5,582 nucleotides of DNA from Maricaulis sp. (GCA_002694345.1 NZLV01000192.1:1-5582); one strand, 5' to 3'. Counted from the first letter of the stretch, positions 1 through 5,582 are shown. Notes: a model not told the origin generated them from the sequence alone. Translations and numbers: made by a program.

Positions 1-229
1 CATTCTGGTGGTCTTCATCCAGCAGGGCGACGATCTCCGGGCGCGGACGCGGTGCGTCGATGCGGACCACGCGGATGGATGTCATCCAGTGCGGATTGAC
101 CAGAAGCGCGCCTTCCATCGTGCAGCAATCAGCGCACAGCCAGGGACCGCCATCGGCATCATCCCACTGACCGGTCAGCAGGAAGAGGATGTCCTGGTCC
201 AGATCGAGAGCGGGCTGCTCATTCATCAT
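1..229 (-). CDS. DUF3088 family protein, 3' end cut off by window edge
   Basis: The first 76 codons are present and the frame is still open at the left edge. The N-terminal pattern is that of DUF3088 as I remember it: a strand (DILFLL, residues 13-18), a short loop, a cysteine cluster LCADCC (C32-x-x-C35, plus C36), then an MEG helix start, and later an IDAPRPRPEIVALLDEDHQ segment near residues 56-75. The family is uncharacterised; the beta-strand then CxxC layout resembles a thioredoxin-like fold, so a thiol or redox role is possible but is inference. It starts within the end of the MAPEG gene: its ATG (229-227) and the MAPEG stop TGA (228-226) share ATGA, so translation is probably coupled. 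A second in-frame ATG follows at once (226-224). The first is preferred because an AGGTGG-like Shine-Dalgarno site (plus-strand 237-243) lies 7 bases ahead of it. Gene reality is quite sure; function unknown. Confidence 0.8.
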   Translation of the reverse strand, partial: MMNEQPALDLDQDILFLLTGQWDDADGGPWLCADCCTMEGALLVNPHWMTSIRVVRIDAPRPRPEIVALLDEDHQN

Positions 230-642
230 CGGCTGACCACCTCAACCGCCAGCACCACCCAGAAGGCCAGCAGCGTGATCACGCTGGCGCCGAAGGCCAG
301 GAAGCGCAGGCGCAGATTGTTGGAGGTGATGTGGATGCCCGCATGGACGACGCGCAGGCCGAACCAGGTCCAGGCCAGCATCATCAGGATCGGACCGGCC
401 GCGCTGAGCGTCACTGCAAACAGCACACCGGCATAGAAGAGGATCGGCGTTTCCAGCTGGTTCTGGAAGGCATTGGAATATTGCTGGACCTTGGTCGGCC
501 AGGCTTTCTGGCCCAGCACGATATCACCCGCCTTTACCTTGCCCGAGGACACGGCGGCAAAGCGCATGCCGGCCGTGGTGAACAGCAGGGCGAAGGTCAG
601 CGCGACCTGCGCCAGGACCGGGTAGAGAAGAGCTTCAGACAT
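226..642 (-). CDS. MAPEG family membrane protein
   Basis: A 138-residue protein with about four hydrophobic segments (near residues 6-24, 62-80, 83-99 and 113-134), the usual size and topology of MAPEG proteins (membrane-associated proteins in eicosanoid and glutathione metabolism). The family signature N-x-x-E is seen as NQLE (61-64) at the start of the second segment, and an R-x-x-H element (RVVH, 97-100) follows in the third. Eukaryotic members are glutathione transferases or peroxidases; bacterial ones of this short kind mostly have no proven substrate. The start at 642 is chosen over an upstream in-frame ATG at 723 because MSEALLYP begins directly before the first membrane segment, a GGAG site (plus-strand 649-652) lies 6 bases ahead, and the extension would be arginine-rich and lie inside the guaB 3' hairpin region. 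It overlaps the DUF3088 gene by four bases, so the two are probably co-transcribed. I see no clear promoter of its own. Confidence 0.9.
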   Translation of the reverse strand: MSEALLYPVLAQVALTFALLFTTAGMRFAAVSSGKVKAGDIVLGQKAWPTKVQQYSNAFQNQLETPILFYAGVLFAVTLSAAGPILMMLAWTWFGLRVVHAGIHITSNNLRLRFLAFGASVITLLAFWVVLAVEVVSR

Positions 643-703
643 CACACACTCCGTTGGGGAAAGTCCGCGAGACTGGAAAGACCGGCCGCGCCGCGCAAGG
701 CGA

Positions 704-748
704 CGCCGGGACATGGCCTCCATACACGGATGGCGGCTTGTCCCGGCG
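704..748 (-). terminator. Hairpin just downstream of guaB, possible terminator
   Basis: A perfect 10-base inverted repeat (CGCCGGGACA at 704-713 with TGTCCCGGCG at 739-748) closes a long stem. Inside it GCC-T-CCAT (716-723) pairs with ATGG-C-GGC (730-737) with one mismatch, leaving a six-base loop (724-729). It begins 6 bases past the guaB stop codon (755-757), the expected place for a transcription stop or an mRNA 3' stabiliser. There is no run of U after the stem on the minus strand, so it is not a textbook intrinsic terminator. On the plus strand it is followed by CGCGTTTT, but no plus-strand gene leads into it. The remaining spacer to the MAPEG gene (643-703) shows only that gene's ribosome binding site. 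Confidence 0.5.
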
Positions 749-754
749 CGCGTT

Positions 755-2224
755 TTAGCTGGTGGTCGGGTAGTTCGGGGCTTCGCGCGTGATCTTCACG
801 TCGTGCACATGGCTTTCACGCAGGCCCGCATTGGTGATGCGGACGAATTGCGCACGCTGGTGCAGATCGGCAATCGTGCGGGAACCGGTATAGCCCATGG
901 CCGCGCGCAGACCGCCGACCAGCTGGTGCAGGATCGGTCCGACCGGCCCCTTGTAGGGCACCTGACCCTCAATCCCTTCCGGCACCAGCTTCATGCGCTC
1001 GGTGTCCTTCTGGAAATAACGGTCGGCGGACCCGGCCGCCATGGCGCCCAGCGAGCCCATGCCGCGATAGGATTTGTAGGAACGGCCCTGGTAGAGGAAG
1101 ACCTCGCCCGGGGCTTCTTCCGTACCGGCCAGCAGCGAGCCGACCATGATGCAGTCAGCGCCCGCGGCGATGGCCTTCGCCATGTCACCGGAGAATTTGA
1201 TGCCGCCATCGGCGATGATGCAAGCGTCAGAGCCTTCCGCAGCACGGCGGGCATCCATGATCGCCGTCAGCTGCGGCACGCCAACACCGGCGACGATGCG
1301 CGTGGTGCAGATCGAGCCCGGCCCGATCCCCACCTTCACGCAATCCGCACCTGCATCGATCAGCGCCTTGGCACCGTCATAGGTGGCGACATTGCCGGCC
1401 ACGACGCGGGCCGCGCTGGAGGCCTTCTTCACGCGGGTGACCTGGTCGAGAACGGACTGGGACTGGCCGTGCGCCGTGTCGATCACGATCACGTCGACAC
1501 CGGCATCCATCAGCGCCTCGGCACGCTCGAACCCGCTATCGCCCACCGTGGAGGCGGCGGCGCAGCGCAGACGGCCCTGGCTGTCCTTGGCGGCCATGGG
1601 ATGGGCCTGGGCCTTCTCCATGTCCTTCACGGTGATGAGGCCGATGCAGCGGTCTTCCTCATCCACGACCAGAACGCGTTCGATGCGGTGCTTGTGCAGC
1701 TTGGCGCGGGCTTCCTCGGCCGGCGCGCCCTCGCGCACCGTGACCACGTCGCGCGTCATCAGATTGCCGACCTTCTCATTCGGGTCGTCGGCAAAGCGCA
1801 CATCGCGATTGGTGATGATGCCGACCAGCTTGCCCGGACGGGCCGGCGTGGCGCCTTCCACGACCGGAATACCGGAAATCCTGTGCTGTTCGATCAGGGC
1901 GCGAAGCTCGGCCAGGGTCGCGTCCGGCGAGATCGTCACCGGATTGACCACCATGCCACTCTCGAACCGCTTCACCCGGCGCACTTCCTCGGCCTGTTCG
2001 GCGATGGTGAGATTGCGGTGGATGACGGCCAGGCCACCGGCCTGTGCCATGGCAATGGCCATGCCCGCTTCGGACACGGTGTCCATGGCGGCGGCCATGA
2101 TGGGAATGTTCAGTCCGACATCGCTGGCGATCCGTGTGGACACGATCGCATCGGCGGGAAGAACTTCGGACGGGCCCGGTTGCAAGAGCACGTCATCGAA
2201 GGTGAGACCTTCACGAATCTCCAT
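755..2224 (-). CDS. guaB: Inosine-5'-monophosphate dehydrogenase (IMPDH)
   Basis: Oxidises IMP to XMP with NAD+, the committed and usually rate-limiting step from the purine pool to GMP; cytosolic, normally a tetramer or octamer. At 489 residues it matches the bacterial GuaB length. The (beta/alpha)8 catalytic barrel begins with LTFDDVLLQP (7-16) and is interrupted by two CBS domains (about 91-147 and 150-205), which bind nucleotides in the family. The catalytic loop GSICTTR (303-309) carries the nucleophile Cys306, the phosphate and ribose site shows ADGGI (338-342) with Asp339, GMGS is at 388-391, and the mobile flap has the Arg402-Tyr403 pair. Everything needed for catalysis is present. 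The ATG at 2224 has a strong GAGAGGAG site (plus-strand 2231-2238) 6 bases ahead and the N-terminus matches the family. It sits between its own likely promoter and a 3' hairpin, so it is probably transcribed alone. Identification is secure. Confidence 0.98.
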   Translation of the reverse strand: MEIREGLTFDDVLLQPGPSEVLPADAIVSTRIASDVGLNIPIMAAAMDTVSEAGMAIAMAQAGGLAVIHRNLTIAEQAEEVRRVKRFESGMVVNPVTISPDATLAELRALIEQHRISGIPVVEGATPARPGKLVGIITNRDVRFADDPNEKVGNLMTRDVVTVREGAPAEEARAKLHKHRIERVLVVDEEDRCIGLITVKDMEKAQAHPMAAKDSQGRLRCAAASTVGDSGFERAEALMDAGVDVIVIDTAHGQSQSVLDQVTRVKKASSAARVVAGNVATYDGAKALIDAGADCVKVGIGPGSICTTRIVAGVGVPQLTAIMDARRAAEGSDACIIADGGIKFSGDMAKAIAAGADCIMVGSLLAGTEEAPGEVFLYQGRSYKSYRGMGSLGAMAAGSADRYFQKDTERMKLVPEGIEGQVPYKGPVGPILHQLVGGLRAAMGYTGSRTIADLHQRAQFVRITNAGLRESHVHDVKITREAPNYPTTS

Positions 2225-2254
2225 GGGAGACTCCTCTCTGCTGCTTGCGGCGCG

Positions 2255-2283
2255 GCAATAGAATGGATTCGACGGGGTGGCAA
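2255..2283 (-). promoter_or_regulatory. Predicted guaB promoter (-35 / -10)
   Basis: On the minus strand TTGCCA (plus-strand 2278-2283) and TATTGC (2255-2260) are separated by exactly 17 bases. The -35 box is good for a housekeeping sigma factor, the -10 box only moderate (the first three bases match). Initiation would fall near 2248, giving a leader of about 24 bases that contains the Shine-Dalgarno site. Predicted by eye only; no PurR-type or riboswitch structure is evident in the short leader. Confidence 0.4.
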
Positions 2284-2290
2284 GGGGTTG

Positions 2291-2331
2291 GGGCTGGCCT
2301 TGATGGAATTGTCACGATTGGGGGCCAGCCC
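2291..2331. repeat. 9-base perfect inverted repeat across the DUF4336 stop codon
   Basis: GGGCTGGCC (2291-2299) and GGCCAGCCC (2323-2331) are exact reverse complements with a 23-base spacer that contains the DUF4336 stop codon (2312-2314). On the minus strand it could fold at the 3' end of the DUF4336 mRNA as a termination or stability hairpin, though no U run follows and the loop is long. It also lies about 43-83 bases upstream of the predicted guaB start site, so it could instead be a protein-binding site. The GC-rich background makes chance possible. Confidence 0.35.
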
Positions 2332-3046
2332 GCTCCGGCTTCAGCCAGGCAAATGCCTGGCGCAGAATCCCGGCCGCGCCCGCCCTCACCGGCTGCCCAT
2401 GCGCGATGATCAGGGCCTCAGCCGGCCAGTCGAGCACGCGGCGGATCGCCTGCCGGGCCGCAGCGCGATCCGTGAAAGCGAGGCGGAATTTCTTCGGGAC
2501 GGCCGGGAGGTCCGTGATCATCCCGTCCATCCGGGCAATCCAGCGACGCCATCCGGAGAACCAGTCCGGCGGGAATTGTTGCAGGAGGTCGGTGAAGAGA
2601 ATGGTGCCGCTGGCCCGGTGATGGAACACAGTTTCGGTCGTGATCGCGTTTCCGGGCACGACGACCTGGTCGATCTCGCCGGCCCAGGCCGGATCGGGCT
2701 CATCGGAGAGCACGGTGTCAAAGCCCAGATCCGGCCGCTTTTCGGCCAGTCCGGGGGCCGCGTGCAGACGCGCCGCCGGATAGGCCGCATGCCAGTCGCT
2801 CAGCGCGAGGTCATGCAGCGAATTGGGCGCGATGATGTCCGAGACCAGCCCGAGTTCATCCATCTCGCGCTTGACCGCTTCGGTCAGGGTGATCGGAGAC
2901 CAGACCCACAAATGGCCATCCGCCAGCCGGATCACAACCATGCGCGTGGGATAGACAAACCCGCCCATGGCGGACACGGACGGGCCGTTGAAAAGCCAGA
3001 TATCCGGTCCGAATAATTCTATCAGAACGTGTTGACCTGAAGACAT
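2312..3046 (-). CDS. DUF4336 family protein (metallo-beta-lactamase-fold-like)
   Basis: 244 residues, matching DUF4336 along its length: an N-terminal region (GPDIWLFNGP, 13-22), LWVWSPI (46-52), the APNSLHDL segment (73-80) followed by a spaced WHAAYP and LHAAPGLAEKRPDL (94-107), WAGEIDQVVV (121-130), FHH (141-143), FTDLLQQF (151-158) and IIAHG (213-217). The family is uncharacterised but is considered related to the metallo-beta-lactamase hydrolase fold. Asp153 and His216 look like the later metal-ligand positions of that fold, while the classical HxHxDH motif is absent, reduced here to N-x-x-H-D around His78. Whether it binds metal or catalyses anything is unknown. No signal peptide or membrane segment is visible, so it is probably cytosolic. 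No convincing Shine-Dalgarno site precedes the ATG at 3046; the promoter position suggests a leaderless message. It ends 87 bases before guaB. Confidence 0.88.
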   Translation of the reverse strand: MSSGQHVLIELFGPDIWLFNGPSVSAMGGFVYPTRMVVIRLADGHLWVWSPITLTEAVKREMDELGLVSDIIAPNSLHDLALSDWHAAYPAARLHAAPGLAEKRPDLGFDTVLSDEPDPAWAGEIDQVVVPGNAITTETVFHHRASGTILFTDLLQQFPPDWFSGWRRWIARMDGMITDLPAVPKKFRLAFTDRAAARQAIRRVLDWPAEALIIAHGQPVRAGAAGILRQAFAWLKPERAGPQS

Positions 3047-3052
3047 GCCGCC

Positions 3053-3081
3053 AAAATAGCCAGGCCAGGCAGGGACAACAA
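3053..3081 (-). promoter_or_regulatory. Predicted promoter of the DUF4336 gene, leaderless arrangement
   Basis: On the minus strand TTGTTG (plus-strand 3076-3081), a 17-base spacer, then TATTTT (3053-3058). Counting the last base of the -10 box as -7 puts +1 at 3046, exactly the A of the DUF4336 start codon. That agrees with the absence of a Shine-Dalgarno site (only GGCGGC directly abuts the ATG). Boxes and spacing are seen in the sequence; activity and the start point are inferred. Confidence 0.45.
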
Positions 3082-3141
3082 GCGATGATCACCCTCTCGG
3101 GGACCACCTCGCTCCAAATACCCCACGCAAATAAGGGGTTT

Positions 3142-3154
3142 AAGGCGACGCCTT
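3142..3154. promoter_or_regulatory. Palindrome in the divergent spacer, candidate operator
   Basis: AAGGCG-A-CGCCTT is a perfect 6+1+6 palindrome, flanked by TTAA half-motifs (3140-3143 and 3156-3159). It is the most symmetrical element in the 173-base spacer between the divergent DUF4336 and cyclic-di-GMP genes. If TAGAAT at 3171-3176 (five of six bases of the -10 consensus) serves the plus-strand gene, the palindrome covers the position of the -35 box, for which no good hexamer is present, as expected at an activator- or repressor-controlled promoter. I cannot name the regulator. The rest of the spacer holds an imperfect CCCC/GGGG inverted pair (3121-3124 and 3135-3138) and nothing else I recognise. 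Confidence 0.3.
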
Positions 3155-3170
3155 GTTAACATGCGCCGAA

Positions 3171-3176
3171 TAGAAT
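3171..3176 (+). promoter_or_regulatory. Possible -10 box of the MHYT-GGDEF-EAL gene
   Basis: TAGAAT matches TATAAT at five of six positions and would start transcription near 3183, leaving a leader of about 37 bases. The nearest TTG-type hexamer (TTGTTA, 3153-3158) is only 12 bases upstream, too close for a normal -35, so any promoter here is either weak or needs an activator. Low confidence. Confidence 0.25.
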
Positions 3177-3219
3177 CCACCCCGCATTGGGTATGAAAAG
3201 TTGATCCTGGGGGTGCGGC

Positions 3220-5268
3220 ATGCGTGTCATCACATGCCTGTTTACGGAACATAATCTCTGGCTTGTCCTGCTGGCTGCCGCCATGTGTCTGGTCGGGTCC
3301 GGAGTGACCATGCACCTCTACCGGCGCACGCTGGAAAACAAGCGGGCGGAAAAGCTGGGCTGGTTGTTCCTGACCGCGGTCTGTGCGGGCTCCTCGATCT
3401 GGGCGACGCACTTCATCGCCATGCTGGGCTTCCAGCCGGGCGTGCCGGTCACCTTCGATGCCGCCCTCACCCTGGTGTCCATGATCCTCGCCATTGCCGG
3501 TACGGCGCTGGGCCTGAGCATCGCAGCGACGAAATTCTCGCGCTTTGCCAACCTTGTCGGCGGCGGTGTGTTCGGTCTGGCGATTGCCGCCATGCACTTC
3601 ACCGGCATGTTCGCCTATCGCGTCGACGGTCTGGTGGAATGGGACCAGGCCTATGTCACCGCCTCGATCATCCTGTCTGTCGGCCTGGCCGCCACGGCCT
3701 TCTGGGCCGTCGAGCGCTGGACGACGGGCGCGAAGGCCTTCATCGCCCCGGGCATCCTGGTCCTGGCCATTGTCGCCCTGCATTTCACCGCCATGGCCGC
3801 CTTCCTTGTCACCCCGATTGCCGGGATCGAAGTGGGCGCCGACAGCGCCGCCTTCCGCGCCATGGCGCTTTCGGTGGCGATTGCCGCCCTGGTGATCATC
3901 GGCACGGGCGTGTCGAGCTATCTGATCGACAACCGCACCCGCGAGGAAAGCGATGAACAATTGCGCCACATGGCGCTGCATGATCCGCTGACCGGTCTGC
4001 CGAACCGCACGAGTTTCAATGCCTATCTGGATGCCAAACTGGCCTCCGGTCAGGCAGATGGGCTGGCGGTGATCGGGATCGATCTCAACCGGTTCAAGGA
4101 GATCAATGACATCTGGGGCCACGCCGCCGGGGACGCCGTGTTGTGCGCCCTCGCCGAACGGCTGAAAGCCTTTGTCGGCCAGCACCATTTCGCTGCCCGT
4201 CTGGGCGGGGATGAATTCTCCGTCGTGCTGAATACGGACAGCCGGATGGCCCTGCAGGAACGTGTCGATGCCATCGAGGTGATGTTCAACGAGCCGATCC
4301 GCTATGGCGAGTTCGACAGCGCCACCGGCGCCAGCCTGGGCATCGCGGTCTTCCCGCATGATGGCGAGGATCGTGACGCGCTGGTGCGCAATGCCGATCT
4401 GGCCATGTACAAGGCCAAGCTCGACCCGATGATGGATGTCTGCTTCTACGACACCGAGCTGGGCGATGAAGTCCGCGAGCGCCGTGCCCTGGCCAATGAT
4501 CTGCGCCATGCGATCGAGCAGGACGAGCTGGAAGTGCACTACCAGGTCCAGACCTCGATCGAGACCGGCGAAATCCGCGGCTATGAAGCCCTGCTGCGCT
4601 GGACCCACCCGACGCTGGGCCGGATCGGTCCGGACCAGTTCATCCCGCTGGCCGAGGCCAATGGCCTGATCCTGCCGCTGGGTGAATGGGTGCTGCAGCG
4701 CGCCTGCCGCGATGCCGCTGCCTGGGAGAATGACTACAAGGTCGCCGTCAATCTGTCGGCCGTGCAGTTGACCCATTCCGGCCTCGCCCGCCAGATCCAG
4801 CAGGTCCTGATCGAGACCGGCCTGCCGGTGCATCGCCTGGAGATCGAGCTGACCGAAACGGCGCTGATCAAGGACAAGGTGCAATCCCTGCACATCATGC
4901 GTCAGATCAAGGCGCTGGGCATTTCCGTGGCGCTGGATGATTTCGGCACCGGCTATTCCTCGCTCGACATCCTGCGCACCTTCCCCTTCGACAAGATCAA
5001 GCTGGACAAGTCCTTCACCGAGGAATTGGAAAGCGATCACCGTTCGCTGGCCGTGGTGCGGGCCATCCTGGCGCTGGCCAAGAGCCTGGGCATTCCGGTG
5101 CTGGCCGAGGGGATCGAAACGCTGAACCAGCTCGACCTGCTGCGCGACGAGGCCTGCGATGAGGGCCAGGGCTTCTTCCTGGGACGCCCGGCGCCCCTGG
5201 ATGCCCTGACCGGTCTCGAGGAAAGCCTGCTGGCCAGCCCCGCCCTGCGCCGGAGCGCGGGCGCGTAG
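3220..5268 (+). CDS. MHYT-GGDEF-EAL membrane cyclic-di-GMP enzyme
   Basis: 682 residues, an inner-membrane sensor joined to cyclic-di-GMP synthesis and breakdown domains. The N-terminal MHYT sensor has about seven hydrophobic segments (13-232) with motif copies MHLY (31-34), THFIAM (63-68), MHFTGM (125-130) and LHFTAM (187-192); the family is proposed to bind copper and sense O2, CO or NO. The GGDEF domain (about 247-410) has LTGLPNR (257-263), DLNRFK (288-293), INDIWGH and an intact GGDEF (329-333). The inhibitory RxxD site is missing: GQHH occupies 320-323. The EAL domain (about 422-665) has EALLRW (456-461), Asn511, ELTET (543-547), DDFGTGYSSL (573-582), Lys594, AEGIET (629-634) and Gln650 before GFFLGRP, so phosphodiesterase residues look complete. 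Both activities are therefore plausible; the balance cannot be read from sequence. The ATG at 3220 fits the family N-terminus (CLFTEHNLW just before the first segment); GGGGG (3209-3213) is a weak ribosome site 6 bases ahead. Likely output is motility, attachment or biofilm. Confidence 0.96.
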   Translation: MRVITCLFTEHNLWLVLLAAAMCLVGSGVTMHLYRRTLENKRAEKLGWLFLTAVCAGSSIWATHFIAMLGFQPGVPVTFDAALTLVSMILAIAGTALGLSIAATKFSRFANLVGGGVFGLAIAAMHFTGMFAYRVDGLVEWDQAYVTASIILSVGLAATAFWAVERWTTGAKAFIAPGILVLAIVALHFTAMAAFLVTPIAGIEVGADSAAFRAMALSVAIAALVIIGTGVSSYLIDNRTREESDEQLRHMALHDPLTGLPNRTSFNAYLDAKLASGQADGLAVIGIDLNRFKEINDIWGHAAGDAVLCALAERLKAFVGQHHFAARLGGDEFSVVLNTDSRMALQERVDAIEVMFNEPIRYGEFDSATGASLGIAVFPHDGEDRDALVRNADLAMYKAKLDPMMDVCFYDTELGDEVRERRALANDLRHAIEQDELEVHYQVQTSIETGEIRGYEALLRWTHPTLGRIGPDQFIPLAEANGLILPLGEWVLQRACRDAAAWENDYKVAVNLSAVQLTHSGLARQIQQVLIETGLPVHRLEIELTETALIKDKVQSLHIMRQIKALGISVALDDFGTGYSSLDILRTFPFDKIKLDKSFTEELESDHRSLAVVRAILALAKSLGIPVLAEGIETLNQLDLLRDEACDEGQGFFLGRPAPLDALTGLEESLLASPALRRSAGA

Positions 5269-5275
5269 GCTGGCC
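5232..5275. terminator. Nested hairpin at the convergent gene junction, possible bidirectional terminator
   Basis: An outer stem (GGCCAGCC 5232-5239 with GGCTGGCC 5268-5275) encloses an inner stem (CGCCC-t-GCGC 5241-5250 with GCGCGGGCG 5255-5263, one bulged T, CGGA tetraloop). It spans the last codons and stop of the cyclic-di-GMP gene and ends 5 bases before the stop of the converging serine hydrolase gene. Only 12 bases separate the two stop codons, so one structure would serve both. It lacks a U run on either strand and part of its sequence is constrained by coding, so termination is inferred from position and symmetry. Confidence 0.4.
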
Positions 5276-5280
5276 CTTCA

Positions 5281-5582
5281 CTACTCCGCAACAAGCCGCG
5301 CCACGATCTCGGTCTCGAAGAAGGCCTGCGCGTTCTGGTGCATCTGACGGGTGTTGTAGTCGGTATTGGTGAAGACGAGGGTGACACCGAAGTCCGGCAG
5401 GATCATCACGCGATTGCCGCCATTGCCGGTCATCGCAGCGGCCCAGTAGGACTGTCCCTCCAATTCATAGGGCATCAGCCACCACAGATAGCCATACTCC
5501 CAGCCGGGCGTGTCGGGGATGCTGGCATGATGGGCCAGGGACGCGGCGATCCAGTCCACCGGCAAAAGGCCGGGCTCCGCCG
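5281..5582 (-). CDS. Beta-lactamase-like serine hydrolase, C-terminal part only
   Basis: 99 residues plus the TAG stop are visible; the frame stays open to the right edge, so the N-terminus and the SxxK nucleophile motif lie outside the window. The visible part reads like the end of class C beta-lactamase/penicillin-binding-like hydrolases: a PGWEYGYLWW segment, then a TGNGGN element that stands where the family's third active-site motif (KTG, or HxG/NGG variants) is found, then VMILPDFGVTLVFTNTDYN, the closing beta strands of the fold, and a final helix (AFFETEIVARLVAE). Many such proteins are esterases or peptidases of unknown substrate rather than antibiotic-resistance enzymes, and nothing here points to resistance. 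A TTG at 5565 could be misread as a start, but the family similarity continues upstream of it. It converges on the cyclic-di-GMP gene with a 12-base gap. Confidence 0.85.
   Translation of the reverse strand, partial: AEPGLLPVDWIAASLAHHASIPDTPGWEYGYLWWLMPYELEGQSYWAAAMTGNGGNRVMILPDFGVTLVFTNTDYNTRQMHQNAQAFFETEIVARLVAE

Noticed and set aside
643..723. An N-terminal extension of the MAPEG protein to an ATG at 723.
   Set aside because: The extension is arginine-rich, unlike the family, runs into the guaB 3' hairpin, and the ATG at 642 has a well-placed ribosome binding site.
1383..2261. A 292-codon plus-strand open frame inside guaB.
   Set aside because: Composition rich in Ser, Arg, Ala, Thr and Met with no domain; lies fully across a conserved enzyme gene.
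2225..2311. A purine riboswitch or similar leader element ahead of guaB.
   Set aside because: The predicted leader is only about 24 bases long and the full spacer is 87 bases with no aptamer-like set of stems; only a promoter, a ribosome site and part of an inverted repeat are visible.
713..3016. A 767-codon open frame on the plus strand, antisense to guaB and the DUF4336 gene.
   Set aside because: It runs across two well-identified genes and their spacer, its translation is rich in His, Arg, Gly and Asp with no recognisable domain, and long antisense frames are common in GC-rich DNA with strong codon bias.
3140..3159. A CtrA binding site (TTAA-N7-TTAA) in the divergent spacer.
   Set aside because: The two TTAA half-sites are 12 bases apart, not 7, so the spacing does not fit the known motif.
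3022..5040. A 672-codon open frame on the minus strand, antisense to the cyclic-di-GMP gene.
   Set aside because: It mirrors the MHYT-GGDEF-EAL gene, whose motifs are unmistakable, and its low-complexity translation (many His, Gln, Gly, Asp) looks like the complement of coding sequence.
5281..5565. A complete short protein starting at TTG 5565.
   Set aside because: The frame continues upstream to the window edge with family-like sequence, so this is the tail of a larger serine hydrolase and not a small gene.

Overview
This is an ordinary, gene-dense chromosomal stretch from a GC-rich bacterium (roughly 60-65 % GC by eye). I see no mobile element, CRISPR array, phage gene or RNA gene. The protein styles (a 489-residue GuaB, a DUF4336 protein, an MHYT-GGDEF-EAL protein, a MAPEG/DUF3088 pair and a beta-lactamase-like serine hydrolase) suggest an alphaproteobacterium, perhaps of the Maricaulis/Hyphomonas group. 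That placement is inference from memory of protein families, not proof.

Layout, left to right. Bases 1-642 hold a tight minus-strand pair: a MAPEG-family membrane protein, then a DUF3088 protein with a CxxC motif that runs off the left edge; the two overlap by four bases. Bases 755-2224 hold guaB (IMP dehydrogenase), also on the minus strand, with a large hairpin just past its stop codon and a plausible sigma-70 type promoter and Shine-Dalgarno site in front. Bases 2312-3046 hold a minus-strand DUF4336 protein whose predicted promoter places transcription start on the A of its ATG, suggesting a leaderless mRNA. A 173-base divergent spacer with a perfect palindrome separates it from a plus-strand cyclic-di-GMP gene (3220-5268) encoding seven predicted membrane segments (MHYT sensor), GGDEF and EAL. 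That gene converges, with only 12 bases between stop codons, on the C-terminal part of a serine hydrolase that enters from the right edge. A nested GC-rich hairpin covers the convergent junction.

The genes do not form one pathway. GuaB makes XMP, the committed step to GMP and hence GTP, the substrate for the diguanylate cyclase domain, but they are separate transcription units on opposite strands and this link is only general metabolism. The MAPEG/DUF3088 pair is the only clear candidate for joint function. I found no convincing new system. The most useful second looks are the leaderless DUF4336 promoter, the GGDEF domain without an inhibitory site, the palindrome in the divergent spacer, and the hairpins at gene 3' ends.
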